In this document: positions 8,640-17,594 of the stretch, in pieces | How the letters are laid out: each line of letters opens with the position of its first letter | Numbering within the stretch: the first letter of the stretch is position 1 | Made by a program: the position numbers and the translations under genes | NCBI GenBank assembly: GCA_022825505.1 | Contig: JAJDWR010000025.1 | Location: 1 to 64,000 of the forward strand | Direction: 5' to 3' | DNA length: 64,000 bases | DNA from: Gammaproteobacteria bacterium | GTDB taxonomy: Bacteria; Pseudomonadota; Gammaproteobacteria; Steroidobacterales; Rariloculaceae | The notes under the pieces: model-generated | The model's database searches: none | What the model was told of the DNA's origin: nothing | What the model saw: only the letters and a program-made list of their open reading frames with translations

Positions 8640-9346
8640 TGGTTTCAACTACAGCAGACGCTGTCGGCAAGCGACCCACGGCCAGGAAGGCGCGGCCGCC
8701 CAAGGCGCATCCGTTCCTACCCCGCGCCCTGCACACGCAAAGGGCATTGCGCGTGATTCGCCGCACCCATTCCTGGATGGGCATGGCCGGTGCCGCAGCG
8801 GGCGTGATCATCGGCATCAGCGGAATCACGCTCAATCACCGCGCGGTCCTGAGCGGGCGTCTGCCGACGGACATCACCAGCTTCCAGGTCAACGCGCCCG
8901 CCGACGGGTTTGCGAGCCAGGCGGAATTCGAGCGCTTTGTACAGGTGTCGCTGGCGCTCAACGGCCCGACCCGGGAGCGGCGCGGACCGGCTCCGCGGTC
9001 TTCCGCCGTCGAGCTGGGCGACCGGTTGGTGCAACAGCCCCCCCGCTTTGATGCCTATTACGCTTCCGCGAGGGAAGTCGTCGAGGCCAGTTTCGTCAAC
9101 GGCAATCGCTATATCGATGTCGTGCACACGGAGCGAGGGTTCTTCTCGACCCTCAACCGCCTCCACCTGGCCTCCAACACGGGTCCCGTCTGGGTGGCGA
9201 TCGTCGATGCGTTTTCCGGTGCCCTGGTGGTGTTTTCCATCACCGGACTGTTGCTGTGGTCGCGGCTCACGGGCCCGCGGCTGCTGGCCATAGGTCTTGC
9301 AAGCTCGATGCTGCTGGGCACCGTTTACTATGCGGGGATTCTCTAG
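8639..9346 (+). CDS. PepSY-type transmembrane protein, copy 2
   Basis: About 235 residues, GTG start overlapping the previous stop by one base, consistent with translational coupling. It shares with copy 1 the order: PPKAHPFLPR-x-L, TM helix (here WMGMAGAAAGVIIGISGITL), the periplasmic TERGFFSTLNRLHLAS stretch, the DAFSGALVVF helix with LLLWSRLTGPRLLAIGL, and a C-terminal helix. The Gly-rich insert of copy 1 is not present here (a shorter RERRGPAPRSS stretch replaces it). This is a local tandem duplication. Likely an inner-membrane partner of the neighbouring receptor or cytochromes; the exact role is unknown. Confidence 0.85.
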   Translation: MVSTTADAVGKRPTARKARPPKAHPFLPRALHTQRALRVIRRTHSWMGMAGAAAGVIIGISGITLNHRAVLSGRLPTDITSFQVNAPADGFASQAEFERFVQVSLALNGPTRERRGPAPRSSAVELGDRLVQQPPRFDAYYASAREVVEASFVNGNRYIDVVHTERGFFSTLNRLHLASNTGPVWVAIVDAFSGALVVFSITGLLLWSRLTGPRLLAIGLASSMLLGTVYYAGIL

Positions 9347-9548
9347 CTCCCCTCGCTTCGGGCCGAATCGTATGGCAGAACATGCGTCGCAGGCCCGCGT
9401 GACCTCTGCCGTTGCAATCCAGCCGATAGCGCAAAGAATTGTTATGCTGTCGGAGTGCGCAACGGGCGGGCGCTAAGCTCCGGATAGCGGGTGTGCCGGA
9501 TTCGTTGTGTAACGGAACCACGCATTTGCATCGGGGGGTAAAAGAGCA

Positions 9549-12533
9549 ATGAATACAAGCAAACTGACACATTGGAACCTGGTTCTTGCGGCCGTCGTCC
9601 TTGCGGCCGGCTCAGCCCAGGCTCAGGAACAGGAACTTGAGGAAATCGTCGTCACCGGCAGCTATCTCTTCAATGAAGTGGATTCGCCCAGTCCGGTGGA
9701 CGTGATCGACAGCGAGCGGTTGTTCGAGGTGCCCGCGTCCAACCTGTCCGACTTTTTCTATTACGACGTACCGCAGAATTTCGGCGCCGAACAGCGCAGG
9801 TACCAGGACGGCGGCAGCGGCAATCACAGGACGGGGGCGCGCAACACGCGCATCAACCTGCGCGGCCTGGGCTCGGAGAACACCCTGATACTGCTGAACG
9901 GCAGCCGCCTGGTGGATACGCCGAATCCGGATACGGCCGGCTGGCGCAACGTCGACATCAGCAACATCGTGCCGCGCATCGCCATCGGCCAGATCCAGGT
10001 CCTGCACGACGGCGCCTCGGCAACCTACGGAACCGACGCCGTGGCGGGCGTGGTCAACTTCCTGACCCGCAACGACTTTCGCGGCTTTGACTTGAATCTG
10101 GACAGCCGTTACTACGAAGAAGACCTCGGCGTGAACGACTACACCGTCGGCGCTCTCTGGGGGGCCGGAGACGACGACACCAGCATCATCGCGGCTTTTG
10201 AATACCACGATGAGGATCCCTGGTACTCGTATCAGGTGACGGGGATTCCGCTGCCGGAGGGTACGCTGGGGTCCGAGTTCCGCGGCGAAGGCGACTCGGC
10301 GCCCAACAGCCGCGGCCTGAATACCTTCTCGCCCGCGATCACCACGCCCACGCCCCATGCCAGCGGTGCGCCGAACTGGGAGTACGGGAGGGGCCGCGCG
10401 CCGGATCCGCTCTGCGGAAATCCCGGCGGAGTGCTGGACCTTCCCGACCGGCAGGTGGGCTACGTGACGTCCGGCAGAGGCGGACCGACGTGCTTCGAGT
10501 ACAACGACTACCCCAGCGGCGACAGCGCCCGGCAAGGCGATCGAGAGAGCCGCAACCGCGCCAGCATCTACACGGCTGCGAGCCGGAATTTCGGCGACCG
10601 GCTCACCCTGAGCGGGGAGTTCGTCTACGCACGCGAGCGGTCCCTGCGGGAAGTCGGGTATACCTCGGGCAACTCCAGCCAATGGAACGGCAATTTCCTT
10701 GACACGCCCATCTTCCCCGACCACCCGGCCATGGTCTACAACTCGATGCTGGATCCGGGAAATCGAATCTGGAGGAACGCCGTGCTGCCCCGGGTGGAAC
10801 GGACCATTCCCTATCTGCAGCGCAATGACACCCTGTATCACTCCGATCACAAGCGATTCGCCGTGAACCTGGAAGGGGCGATCAACGACCGGTGGACCTG
10901 GCAGGTCGGCGGTTCCTGGTCCGAAGCCGCCCAGACCAGCCGGATGCCGGACGGCAAGGTGGTTAACCGCCAGAATGCCTACCTGGGACTTGGCGGCCCG
11001 GACTGCGATCCGCTGGTCGGGCAGCCGGGTGTCGGCCCCTGCCAGTACTACAACCCGTTCATGAGTTCCATGCTGCCGAATCCGATGGTGGACCACGACG
11101 GGGACCCGTCCACGCCGCAGGTGAATCTGTCCAACTCGCCGGAACTGCTGGATTGGCTGGTCGGCCAGCGCGTGATCGACGGCGAGGCGCAGTTCTCGAC
11201 CGTCGACTTCGTGATCACGGGCGATTTCGGGCAATTGCCGGGCGGGCCGGTCGGGCTCGCAGCGGGCATCGGCCACCGGGTCGACGACCTCCATGTGGAT
11301 CTGGATCCCGTGTCCAATGAAGCGGCCGGATGGCTGTCGCGTTCCCCGGCCGACGATTTTTCGGGCAAGACGGCCATCGACAGCGTTTTCGTGGAGCTGG
11401 CGCTGCCGGTGACCGACAACCTGAACGTGCAGGTCGCGGCGCGCAACGAGAACTACAAGGACAGTTTCACCAACACCAGCCCGAAGATCGGGCTGCTGTG
11501 GCAGCCGAACGATCGGCTGAGCCTGAGAGCTTCGCTGGGGCAGTCGTTCAAGGCGCCGACGGTGGTGCAGACCCAGTCCACTCAGGTAGCCGGGAATGCC
11601 ATCTGCCTGCAGATCGTACCGGCGACCAACTGCCGGAGAGGCGGCGGAGGCGGACGCTTTTTCACCCGCGTCACCTATGTCACCGTCGGGGACCCGAACC
11701 TGAAACCCCAGGAATCGGACAATCTCTCGTTCGGATTCGACCTGGATATCACCGACACCCTGTCGGTCGGTGCGACATTCCTGAACTATGACTTCACCAA
11801 TGTCATCACCACCCCGAGCCGCCGGTCGCTGATCGAACGGCCGGAGTGTCACCTGACCGATGCGTCGGGCAATCCGGTCACGCAGCCCGACCCGGACGGC
11901 GGCAGACAGGCCCTGTACATTCCGATTTCTCGGGTCGTGGACGGCAGGGAAACGTGTTTCAACGTCACGCTGCCCGATCCGGACGGTTACATCGGGATGA
12001 CCCATTCCTTCACTTCGTTCTTCAACCTGGACGGCAGGGAACTGCAGGCTCTGGACTTCAACCTGAGCTGGATGCGCGATACCGCAATCGGGCTGTTGTC
12101 CTTGCGCCCGAACATCACGTACCTGCTGAAGGATGAAGTCACCAGCCCCGTCAGCAACGACGGGCTGCCGGTGAGCCAGGTGGGCGCCGCCTTCTTCTGG
12201 AACGGTCAGGCGGAATACCGGGCCGTGGTGAACCTGGGTTGGGAGCGCGGCAACCACAGCGCGCTGGTTGCCGGACGGCATATCTCGCCCATCAATTCGC
12301 TGTCGATCACGCCGGTCGCCAATGGGCCGGACATCGTTGCCCTGGGTGAGGACTTCGGCAGCACGACCACATGGGATGCCATCTACAATTACCGTTTCGG
12401 CGCGCAGCAACAGGGGCGTGTTAGTCTTAACGTGCAGAACCTGACACGGTACCTGCCGTCGGGGCAGATTCGCGGCCCGGCGCAGGGGCGCCGCTATGGT
12501 TTGCAGTTCAGCTATTCCTTCGAGGATATCTGA
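9549..12533 (+). CDS. TonB-dependent receptor 1
   Basis: 994 residues. Sec signal (about 1-26, ending SAQAQ), then QELEEIVVTGSYL, the TonB-box/plug start common to this receptor group. The plug follows with NLRGLGSENTLILLNGSRLV and DGASATYGTDAVAGVVNFLT (about 100-170). The C-terminal ~800 residues form the barrel, with FKAPTVVQTQS and PNLKPQESDN typical of the barrel core, and the end LQFSYSFEDI, ending a few residues past an aromatic-rich last strand. A Gly-run (RRGGGGGGRFF) sits in a loop near 11637-11656. Substrate unknown; context (cytochromes and PepSY proteins) suggests a metal or metal complex, but this is inference. Confidence 0.92.
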   Translation: MNTSKLTHWNLVLAAVVLAAGSAQAQEQELEEIVVTGSYLFNEVDSPSPVDVIDSERLFEVPASNLSDFFYYDVPQNFGAEQRRYQDGGSGNHRTGARNTRINLRGLGSENTLILLNGSRLVDTPNPDTAGWRNVDISNIVPRIAIGQIQVLHDGASATYGTDAVAGVVNFLTRNDFRGFDLNLDSRYYEEDLGVNDYTVGALWGAGDDDTSIIAAFEYHDEDPWYSYQVTGIPLPEGTLGSEFRGEGDSAPNSRGLNTFSPAITTPTPHASGAPNWEYGRGRAPDPLCGNPGGVLDLPDRQVGYVTSGRGGPTCFEYNDYPSGDSARQGDRESRNRASIYTAASRNFGDRLTLSGEFVYARERSLREVGYTSGNSSQWNGNFLDTPIFPDHPAMVYNSMLDPGNRIWRNAVLPRVERTIPYLQRNDTLYHSDHKRFAVNLEGAINDRWTWQVGGSWSEAAQTSRMPDGKVVNRQNAYLGLGGPDCDPLVGQPGVGPCQYYNPFMSSMLPNPMVDHDGDPSTPQVNLSNSPELLDWLVGQRVIDGEAQFSTVDFVITGDFGQLPGGPVGLAAGIGHRVDDLHVDLDPVSNEAAGWLSRSPADDFSGKTAIDSVFVELALPVTDNLNVQVAARNENYKDSFTNTSPKIGLLWQPNDRLSLRASLGQSFKAPTVVQTQSTQVAGNAICLQIVPATNCRRGGGGGRFFTRVTYVTVGDPNLKPQESDNLSFGFDLDITDTLSVGATFLNYDFTNVITTPSRRSLIERPECHLTDASGNPVTQPDPDGGRQALYIPISRVVDGRETCFNVTLPDPDGYIGMTHSFTSFFNLDGRELQALDFNLSWMRDTAIGLLSLRPNITYLLKDEVTSPVSNDGLPVSQVGAAFFWNGQAEYRAVVNLGWERGNHSALVAGRHISPINSLSITPVANGPDIVALGEDFGSTTTWDAIYNYRFGAQQQGRVSLNVQNLTRYLPSGQIRGPAQGRRYGLQFSYSFEDI

Positions 12534-12561
12534 TCGTACGGTTACAGACAGTTTTGGCAGA

Positions 12562-12585
12562 GAGGGGCAGCGAAAGCTGCCCCTC
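12562..12585. terminator. Perfect GNRA-loop hairpin after TonB receptor 1
   Basis: GAGGGGCAGC at 12562-12571 pairs perfectly with GCTGCCCCTC at 12576-12585 around a GAAA loop. A 10-bp GC-rich stem with a tetraloop, 29 bases after the receptor stop, fits an intrinsic terminator or a transcript-stabilising processing structure; there is no strong T-run after it, so readthrough into the cytochrome gene at 12634 is possible. Confidence 0.65.
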
Positions 12586-12633
12586 GCAGTTTGGGGTATT
12601 GGAAATGCAAACAATTTGCGTTGGCAGGCGAAT

Positions 12634-13740
12634 ATGAGAGTCAGTTTCAAAAGGTCAGCATCGTTGCAGTTAACTCTGCTGGGTTTGGCAGGATTGTCGC
12701 CGGGTGTGGCGCAGGAAACCGGCGAGGAGCTGTATCACACGGCCTGCGCGGCGTGTCACGGCGGCGACGGTTCGGGCAACAGCGTGTCGCAGCTCGGGTT
12801 CCTGGACCTCGTGGTGCCGGACTTCACGGACTGCGATTTCGCGGCCCGGGAGCCGGACCCGGACTGGTACGCGGTGATCCACGCCGGCGGTCCGGTGCGG
12901 GGCTTCGACCAGATGATGCCGTCCTTCGGGGACGCGCTGGAGCCGGAGCAGATCCAGTCGATCCTGGACCACGTCCGCACCCAGTGTACGGACGATCGCT
13001 GGCCCCGGGGCGAGTTCAACCTGCCGCGCGCGCTGTTCACGGAGAAGGCCTATCCGGAAGACGAAGTGGTGCTGACCACGTGGCTGGATGGCGGCGAGCA
13101 GAACACGTTCATCCACGAATTTCTCTGGGAGTACCGCTTCGGCGCGCAGAACCAGATCGAAATCGCCATGCCGTTCCAGGTGACCGATTTCGGCGGGGAG
13201 CAGGGCCGCCAGGGCGGCACAGGGGATCTTGAGATCGGGCTGAAGCGCAACCTCAGCTACAACATGGACACCGGCAACATCTACAGCGTCGGCGCGGAGC
13301 TGATCGTGCCGTCGGGCGACGACGCGCTGGGGTTCGGCGGGGGCACCTACAAGTTCGAGCCCTATTTTGCCTACGGCAAGCTTCTGCCCGCGGACTCCTT
13401 CTTTCAGATGCAGGCGTTGCTGGAGTTCCCGTCGGAGAGCGAATTCGAAGACGAAGCCGAACTGCGGGCGCTTCTCGGGCGGACCTGGACCACCGGCGGC
13501 CCCTTCGGCCGGGCATGGACCCCGATGTTCGAGGTGATCGCTTCCAGGGATCTCGGGGGCGGTGGGGACATCGAGTGGGACCTGGTGCCGCAATTCCAGG
13601 TGACGCTGAACACGCGTCAGCATGTCATGGCGAATTTCGGGCTGCGGATACCGACGGAGGACGAGCCCGGACGCGAGACGCAATTCGTGTTCTACCTGTT
13701 GTGGGACTGGTTTGACGGCGGAGTGCTGGAAGGATGGTAG
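12634..13740 (+). CDS. Monohaem cytochrome c fused to a beta-barrel-like domain
   Basis: About 368 residues from the ATG at 12634. Signal peptide ends GVAQ; a class-I cytochrome c domain follows with CAACH at residues 38-42 and the axial-methionine motif QMMPSFGD near residue 95. Residues ~130-368 have alternating polar and aromatic strands (FLWEYRFGAQNQIEIAMPF, YSVGAELIVPSGDD, TYKFEPYFAYGK, SFFQMQALLEF, HVMANFGLRIP, FVFYLLWDWF) with the look of an outer-membrane barrel of the transporter/porin type. A fused cytochrome-porin architecture is known from Cyc2 iron-oxidation proteins; this one is shorter and I infer the likeness, not homology. The next gene overlaps or abuts the stop, so the two are probably an operon. 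Confidence 0.78.
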   Translation: MRVSFKRSASLQLTLLGLAGLSPGVAQETGEELYHTACAACHGGDGSGNSVSQLGFLDLVVPDFTDCDFAAREPDPDWYAVIHAGGPVRGFDQMMPSFGDALEPEQIQSILDHVRTQCTDDRWPRGEFNLPRALFTEKAYPEDEVVLTTWLDGGEQNTFIHEFLWEYRFGAQNQIEIAMPFQVTDFGGEQGRQGGTGDLEIGLKRNLSYNMDTGNIYSVGAELIVPSGDDALGFGGGTYKFEPYFAYGKLLPADSFFQMQALLEFPSESEFEDEAELRALLGRTWTTGGPFGRAWTPMFEVIASRDLGGGGDIEWDLVPQFQVTLNTRQHVMANFGLRIPTEDEPGRETQFVFYLLWDWFDGGVLEGW

Positions 13741-13742
13741 GC

Positions 13743-15344
13743 GTGAGAAACAAAATGCGAAATTTACGTTCGGCCGCGGCGGCACTCGGCCTCATGCTGG
13801 TCTCGAGCCCGTTGCTGGCGCAGGAGCAGGGCTTCTTCCACACGTCCCACCAGTGCGTCGCCTGCCACAGCGGCGTGGTGTCACCGGAAGGGCAGGACAT
13901 TTCCATCGGTTATACGTGGCGCGCCTCGATGATGGCGAATTCCGCCAAGGACCCCTACTGGCAGGCGGGCGTGCGGCGGGAGGTCATGGATCATCCGCAG
14001 GCACAGGCGGCGATCGAGGACACCTGCGCGACGTGTCACATGCCCATGGCGCGCTTCCACTCGGCCAACAACGGGGGCGCCGGCGAGGTCTTCGCCAATC
14101 TTGCGCCCTGGGACAATGTCCTGGCGGCCGACGGCGTCTCCTGTGCGGTGTGTCACCAGATCCAGGACGACAACTTCGGCGAAGAATCCAGCTTCACCGG
14201 CGGTTTCGTCATCAACACGACACTGGCCATGGGCGAGCGCCAGATTTTCGGTCCCCACGAAGTGGATGCCGGGCGCCAGACACTGATGAATTCGGCAACC
14301 AATTTCGTGCCGACCACCAGCGAGCACCTGGCGGAATCGGAGCTGTGCGCCACCTGCCATACGCTGTTCACCGAAACGCTCAACGACGCGGGCGAGGAAG
14401 TGGGCATGCTGGCGGAGCAGGTGCCCTACCACGAGTGGCTTCACAGCGACTACCGGGCCACCGACAGCTGCCAGAGCTGCCACATGCCGGAACTGGTCGA
14501 GGACGCGCCCATCACTTCGGTGCTGGGCCTGTTGCGGCCCGCAGTCAACCAGCACGTGTTCCGCGGCGGCAACGCCTTCATGCTGGGGATACTCAACAAG
14601 TATCGAACCGAGCTGGGCGTGTCGGCGCTGCCCCAGGAACTGGAAGCGTCGCAACGCAGTACGCGGGAGTTTCTCGAATCCGAGACCGCCAGGGTGAGCG
14701 TGGACTCGGCGCGCATGGCCGGCTCGACGCTGGAGCTGGGCGTGGCGGTGGAGAGCCTTTCGGGGCACAAGCTGCCGACAGCTTATCCTTCGAGACGCGC
14801 CTGGCTGAGGGTCGCGGTTACCGACGCCTCGGGCAATACGCTGTTCGAATCGGGGGTGCTGCAGCCGGACGGTTCCATTGTGGGCAACGACAACGACGTG
14901 GACGGTAGCCGATTCGAGCCTCATTACACGACCATCGACAGCGCCGATGAGGTGCAGATCTACGAGTCGGTGATGGTGGACGTCGACGGCGACGTGACTA
15001 CCGGGTTGCTTTCGGGAGCGCGCTACATCAAGGACAATCGCCTGCTGCCGAACGGCTTCGACAAGAGCACGGCTTCGTGGGAGATCGCCGTGCTTGGAGC
15101 AGCAGCGGACGACGCTGATTTCGTGGCCGGCGGCGACCGGGTGGAGTACCGGGTTGACGTATCGGGGGCGAACGGTGCGGTCACGGTGTCGGTGGATCTG
15201 CTGTTCCAGACCATCGGATTTCGCTGGGCGGAGAACCTCAGGGACTACGATGCGTTCGAGACGAATCGCTTTGTGGGGTATTACGAGGAGTCGGCGGCGA
15301 GTTCGGCGGTGACGTTGGCCAGCGATTCGTTTGTGTTGCCGTAG
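13743..15344 (+). CDS. Pentahaem exported cytochrome c
   Basis: About 533 residues; GTG at 13743 has AAGGA about nine bases upstream (an ATG at 13734 overlaps the previous stop and is an alternative). After a Sec signal (ending SSPLLAQ), five CxxCH sites appear in the first half: CVACH, CATCH, CAVCH, CATCH and CQSCH at roughly residues 41, 98, 137, 205 and 246 counted from 13734. The second half is haem-free with the phrase GHKLPTAYPSRRAWL, seen in several multihaem cytochrome families of the c554 type. Periplasmic or surface electron carrier; it likely works with the fused cytochrome-barrel protein just upstream. Confidence 0.88.
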   Translation: MRNKMRNLRSAAAALGLMLVSSPLLAQEQGFFHTSHQCVACHSGVVSPEGQDISIGYTWRASMMANSAKDPYWQAGVRREVMDHPQAQAAIEDTCATCHMPMARFHSANNGGAGEVFANLAPWDNVLAADGVSCAVCHQIQDDNFGEESSFTGGFVINTTLAMGERQIFGPHEVDAGRQTLMNSATNFVPTTSEHLAESELCATCHTLFTETLNDAGEEVGMLAEQVPYHEWLHSDYRATDSCQSCHMPELVEDAPITSVLGLLRPAVNQHVFRGGNAFMLGILNKYRTELGVSALPQELEASQRSTREFLESETARVSVDSARMAGSTLELGVAVESLSGHKLPTAYPSRRAWLRVAVTDASGNTLFESGVLQPDGSIVGNDNDVDGSRFEPHYTTIDSADEVQIYESVMVDVDGDVTTGLLSGARYIKDNRLLPNGFDKSTASWEIAVLGAAADDADFVAGGDRVEYRVDVSGANGAVTVSVDLLFQTIGFRWAENLRDYDAFETNRFVGYYEESAASSAVTLASDSFVLP

Positions 15345-15362
15345 GCGAACGACGCTTCGGCG

Positions 15363-17522
15363 TCACGATTCCCCGAAGACGCGTTCGCCGCGGGTGAACG
15401 TGCGCACCAGTTCCGGCTCCCCGCCGCCTTCCCAGGCGTCCACGCGGTAGCCTACCGCGCGGAGCATGGGCGGGCCTTCCGGATAGACGGCCGGGTCCCA
15501 GACGGGACGCGCCACGGAGACGAAGGTCACGTCGCAACTGTCGGCGTCGAAGGTGGCGACGCAGTAGCCGTGGACGTCGTTGTCGGCGTAGGCCAGATGC
15601 GGGTTGGGCGACGCTCCGGCGGCCGCCAGGGCCTGGTCGAGATCGTTGGTCTCGTACATTGCCTGGGCGGCTGCGGCGCCCTCGCGCATGCACAGGTTGA
15701 GATTGCAGACGCGCTCCTCGGTGCCGCCGGGACCCGGCCGGCTGTACATGCCAAGGTGCGAGAGCCCGAAGTTGCCCATCGCCCGCTCCAGGAAGGGGCC
15801 GCGCTCGAAGGCGGAGATCGTCGTGCAGGTGAAGTCGGGAATGACGTAGCGGGGCGTTTCCGCTGCGTAGTTTTCGGCCACCAGGCCGGCGTAGTGCGCG
15901 TGCCGGTCGCCGCTCAGGGATACCACGTTGGCGATGCCGTTCTCGCGGATGAACCGCATCAGTTCCTCGCGCTCGTTGGGGAAGCCGTCCCAACTGTCGG
16001 TCCACAGGAAGCCGCTGCCGGCATCCGGGTTGATCCGGCCGGGGTCGAAGCGGAAACCCATCACCGGTTCGGCGTTGGCCCAGACTTTCCAGGTGGCCTC
16101 GCTGGCGGCCAGCGCATTCTTGAACCACTGTTTCTGGGGGATGCCGAGCATGGAAACCGCCGGATCGTTGCGCCTCGGGTTGGGCACGGTCTCGCCGTTG
16201 ATGACGACGGTTTCCGGCGGATTGCCGCCGTCGGCGTCGCGGCCCTCGGCCAATGTGTTCAGCAGTTCGCCGTCGAACAGGCTGAGGCTTGAGAAAACGT
16301 TGACGGAACTCTGTTCGTCCTCAACATTCTGCGCCGAATAACCCGGGTGGGCGCTGGGTCCCCGGTAGGAGCGATTGTCCGTCACCAGGATATCCACGTG
16401 GGCGCCCCAGCGCACCGTCCGGTAGCACGTCTGGGACAGGATGGCCGCCAGGTTGTTGGGTTCCATGGAGAGAAAGCCGTCGCCGAAGTCCCGCATGGGG
16501 GCATTGTCGATGGCCTCGGGCTGCTCGAAATCCCGCGCTTCATTGGGGACGCCCGGCACGCTCAGGCTGTCGGTGAGGATCTGGGGCACGAATTCGAACC
16601 ACGCCCGGGTCGCGGCCGTTCGTTTCTTTGGATTGGATCGGCCGCCGGTGTAGCTCTGCCAGGTGTCGTTGCCGAATTCATGGTCGTCCCAGAGGGCGAC
16701 AAAGGGGTACATGGCCCGCGCTTCCTGAAGGTCCGAATCCTCGAGGTAGCCCTTGTAGATGCGCCGGTGATCGGCCAGATAGAGGTCGAAGTCCTCCGGG
16801 TCGGGAGGTTCGCCGCCGCCCGGCGCGCCGCCCATGCCCATCCCCGCCATGCCCATGGCCGGCGGGCTTTCCGCTGCGGGTTCGTCCGGGGTCACGCCGT
16901 CCGCAAGACCGGGAGGGCCGAACGCTTCACCGGGATTCTCGGGCAGGCCGTATACGTAGTCGCCCAGGTGCAGGATCAGGTCGACGGCACGGTCCGCGCC
17001 GGCGGTTCGCTCGTCGCGGATCAGCCGCTGGTAGACGCCGTGTTCGTTCGGCGGCCAGCTCTGGCAGGACACGAAGGCGATGCTGACTGGCTTGCGTGCA
17101 TCGAGCGGCGGCGCCGTCCAGGTGCGGCCCAGGCGGCTGGTGGCGCCGTCGGCGGCGATGAAGCGGTAGTAGTAGGTGGAATCGGGTTCCAGGTCCCGGA
17201 CCAGGAGGCGCATGGTGTGGTCGCTGTCCGGCGAGGCGGTCAGGGTTTCTTCCAGCACCAGTTCCCCGAATTCGGAAGACCGGCTGACCTGGACCACCGC
17301 TTCGGGCTCGACCTCGCCCGCCAGCGGCTCCACCCGGCTCCACAACAGTACGGCGTCCGGTTGCGGGTCCGCGGAAGCGACGCCCTGCGGGAAGGCGTTG
17401 CGGTTTGCCGCAGCCGGACTGACAGTCTGGGCGAAGCTTCGCCGGGACGCCGGCAGCGTCAGCAGACCGGCCAGCGCGCCGGCCGAATACTTGAGGAATT
17501 TTCGTCGTTGGCTATCGTGCAT
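15363..17522 (-). CDS. PhoD-like Tat-exported phosphatase/phosphodiesterase
   Basis: 719 residues. The N-terminus QRRKFLKYSAGALAGLLTL is a twin-arginine signal. After an N-terminal beta domain (FPQGVASADPQPDAVLLW, typical PhoD_N) the metallophosphatase core shows FVSCQSWPP (with the family iron-binding cysteine), LILHLGDYVYG, LWDDHEFGND and SLSGDRHAHY. A Gly/Met-rich insert (AMGMAGMGMGG, then APGGGEPP; about 16814-16862) breaks the segment between the second and third motif. Acts in the periplasm on phosphomonoesters or diesters; the physiological substrate is unknown. Confidence 0.9.
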   Translation of the reverse strand: MHDSQRRKFLKYSAGALAGLLTLPASRRSFAQTVSPAAANRNAFPQGVASADPQPDAVLLWSRVEPLAGEVEPEAVVQVSRSSEFGELVLEETLTASPDSDHTMRLLVRDLEPDSTYYYRFIAADGATSRLGRTWTAPPLDARKPVSIAFVSCQSWPPNEHGVYQRLIRDERTAGADRAVDLILHLGDYVYGLPENPGEAFGPPGLADGVTPDEPAAESPPAMGMAGMGMGGAPGGGEPPDPEDFDLYLADHRRIYKGYLEDSDLQEARAMYPFVALWDDHEFGNDTWQSYTGGRSNPKKRTAATRAWFEFVPQILTDSLSVPGVPNEARDFEQPEAIDNAPMRDFGDGFLSMEPNNLAAILSQTCYRTVRWGAHVDILVTDNRSYRGPSAHPGYSAQNVEDEQSSVNVFSSLSLFDGELLNTLAEGRDADGGNPPETVVINGETVPNPRRNDPAVSMLGIPQKQWFKNALAASEATWKVWANAEPVMGFRFDPGRINPDAGSGFLWTDSWDGFPNEREELMRFIRENGIANVVSLSGDRHAHYAGLVAENYAAETPRYVIPDFTCTTISAFERGPFLERAMGNFGLSHLGMYSRPGPGGTEERVCNLNLCMREGAAAAQAMYETNDLDQALAAAGASPNPHLAYADNDVHGYCVATFDADSCDVTFVSVARPVWDPAVYPEGPPMLRAVGYRVDAWEGGGEPELVRTFTRGERVFGES

Positions 17523-17594
17523 GGTTTACCGGTATGCATGGCGCGTCTGCCGCCGTTTTCGTGGTCGCCGCAATTGCCGCCGTGCAGCACATGG

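Noticed and set aside
9612..12650. Minus-strand open frame opposite TonB receptor 1
   Set aside because: Pure shadow of the receptor; no family motifs.
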